From assembly GCA_937871985.1 (NCBI GenBank), contig CALMPB010000411.1, positions 1 to 43,246 on the forward strand: a DNA stretch of 43,246 nucleotides, written 5' to 3'. Source of the stretch: an uncultured Burkholderiaceae bacterium (GTDB lineage: Bacteria > Pseudomonadota > Gammaproteobacteria > Burkholderiales > Burkholderiaceae). Shown piece by piece: positions 42,398 to 43,246 of this stretch. The notes beneath the pieces were generated by a model. It was not told where the DNA came from, did no database searches, and saw only the letters and a list, made by a program, of their open reading frames with translations. The stretch's first letter is position 1. Every line of letters begins with the position of its first letter. Position numbers and translations under genes: made by a program.

Positions 42398-43246
42398 CTA
42401 CTGCTTGGGCTGCCCTTCACCCGAAGCAGCCTGCTTGCCCTGCACCATCGTGCGGATCTCGTCCACAACCGCTGCATTCGCCAAGGTCGTTACGTCGCCG
42501 ACGTCGCGTCCGTTGGAGATGGCGCCCAGCACACGGCGCATGATCTTGCCGGATCGGGTCTTGGGCATGTCGGGCACGATGAAAACCTGTCTCGGCCGCG
42601 CAATCTTGCCGATCATGTCCTCGCACGCCTTGACGACCCGCTTGGCAATATCGTCCGAGTTCTCCGCACCCGGGGTCAAGGAAACATAGACGTCGGGCAC
42701 CCGCCCCTTGATCTCGTCCATGACGGGAACCACCGCGGCTTCCGCGACTTCGGGCACGGTCAGGCAGGCGGACTCGACCTCCTTGGTGCCCAGGCGGTGG
42801 CCCGAGACATTGATGACGTCGTCGAGCCGGCCGAGAATGCGGAAATAGCCGTCCTCCGCCTGCATCGCGCCGTCGCCCGACATATAGGGCCAGTCGCGCC
42901 AGTCCTTGCTCTTGGGGTTCTTGCAATAGCGCTTGTAATACGTGTCGACGAAGCGCTGGTCGTTGCCCCAGATGGTCTGCATGATTCCCGGCCAGGGATT
43001 GCGGATGCACATATTGCCGGCCTGTCCGGAACCCTTGGGCACTTCCTTGTCGTCATCGTCGTAGATGACCGGGTAGATGCCCGGCAGGGCGGGGCCGGCG
43101 CTGCCGGGCTTCATGGCATCGAGCGCGGGCACCGTGCTGCACAGGAAACCGCCGTTTTCGGTTTGCCACCATGTGTCCACGATCACCGCCTCGCCCTTGC
43201 CCACCTCTTCGTAGTACCAGCGCCAGGCGCTCGGCTCGATGGGTTC
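42398..43246 (-). CDS. Acetyl-CoA synthetase-like AMP-forming ligase (5' part off the window)
   Basis: The C-terminal 282 residues are visible; the frame is open at the right edge. Family motifs are TWWQTENGGF (adenylate-forming motif), SGDGAMQAEDGYFRILGRLDDVINVSGHRLG (hinge and core A8), and PKTRSGKIMRR with the catalytic Lys that is acetylated in Acs. It makes acetyl-CoA from acetate, ATP and CoA. Before the GDG motif an unusual segment (KRYCKNPKSKDWRDWPYM) replaces the short loop of standard Acs, so this may be a subgroup with another acyl preference, such as propionate. Confidence 0.92.
   Translation of the reverse strand, partial: EPIEPSAWRWYYEEVGKGEAVIVDTWWQTENGGFLCSTVPALDAMKPGSAGPALPGIYPVIYDDDDKEVPKGSGQAGNMCIRNPWPGIMQTIWGNDQRFVDTYYKRYCKNPKSKDWRDWPYMSGDGAMQAEDGYFRILGRLDDVINVSGHRLGTKEVESACLTVPEVAEAAVVPVMDEIKGRVPDVYVSLTPGAENSDDIAKRVVKACEDMIGKIARPRQVFIVPDMPKTRSGKIMRRVLGAISNGRDVGDVTTLANAAVVDEIRTMVQGKQAASGEGQPKQ

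Overview
The window reads as a GC-rich chromosome segment of a betaproteobacterium, most likely Burkholderiales/Alcaligenaceae (Bordetella- or Achromobacter-like). That placement is inferred from codon bias, gene families, solute-binding proteins of several transporter classes, and a urt-ure block with ureJ between ureA and ureB. No rRNA, tRNA, CRISPR array, insertion sequence or phage gene was seen. No gene-free stretch exceeds 300 bases; the two longest (12344-12638 and 36915-37206) both carry recognisable control sequences.

Region 1 (1-9954): a leftward catabolic operon (aldehyde dehydrogenase, GMC oxidoreductase, class II aldolase-like protein, TRAP solute-binding protein, hydantoinase/oxoprolinase subunits A and B, the last running off the left edge) faces a divergent LysR regulator. 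The enzymes suggest an imported compound oxidised from alcohol to aldehyde to acid, plus an ATP-dependent hydantoinase/oxoprolinase-type step. The substrate is unknown.

Region 2 (10116-12343): three rightward membrane or envelope genes: a TMEM175-type channel, an LpxO-like lipid A hydroxylase and a PACE-type efflux protein.

Region 3 (12344-24199): a 13-gene one-direction block, urtABCDE followed by ureDAJBCEFG, that imports urea and hydrolyses it to ammonia. A near-perfect sigma-54 promoter lies about 70 bases before urtA, pointing to nitrogen control. A small tandem repeat containing a terminator insulates it from upstream.

Region 4 (24206-26725): two leftward genes follow, an FmdE-like GHxCP protein and an unusual cyanophycin-synthetase relative. 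The latter keeps its ATP-grasp half, but its Mur-ligase half is short and has lost the ATP-binding loop.

Region 5 (26911-35063): assorted housekeeping and accessory genes: a CLC-type channel, a PAP2 phosphatase, an RluE-like pseudouridine synthase, a phospholipase D-type lipoprotein, an AhpD-like protein, a MocR regulator, and a coupled trio (GNAT, flavodoxin-fold oxidoreductase, TUDOR-type small protein).

Region 6 (35069-38034): a TauD-type dioxygenase and an orphan NMT1-type binding protein, read from a consensus sigma-70 promoter flanked by two matching operator-like inverted repeats, with a divergent IclR regulator.

Region 7 (38060-43246): HutD-like protein, TRIC-type channel, a MazEF-like toxin-antitoxin pair with its own operator, an aldo/keto reductase with divergent LysR regulator, a small conserved-looking protein, and the C-terminal part of an acetyl-CoA synthetase cut by the right edge.
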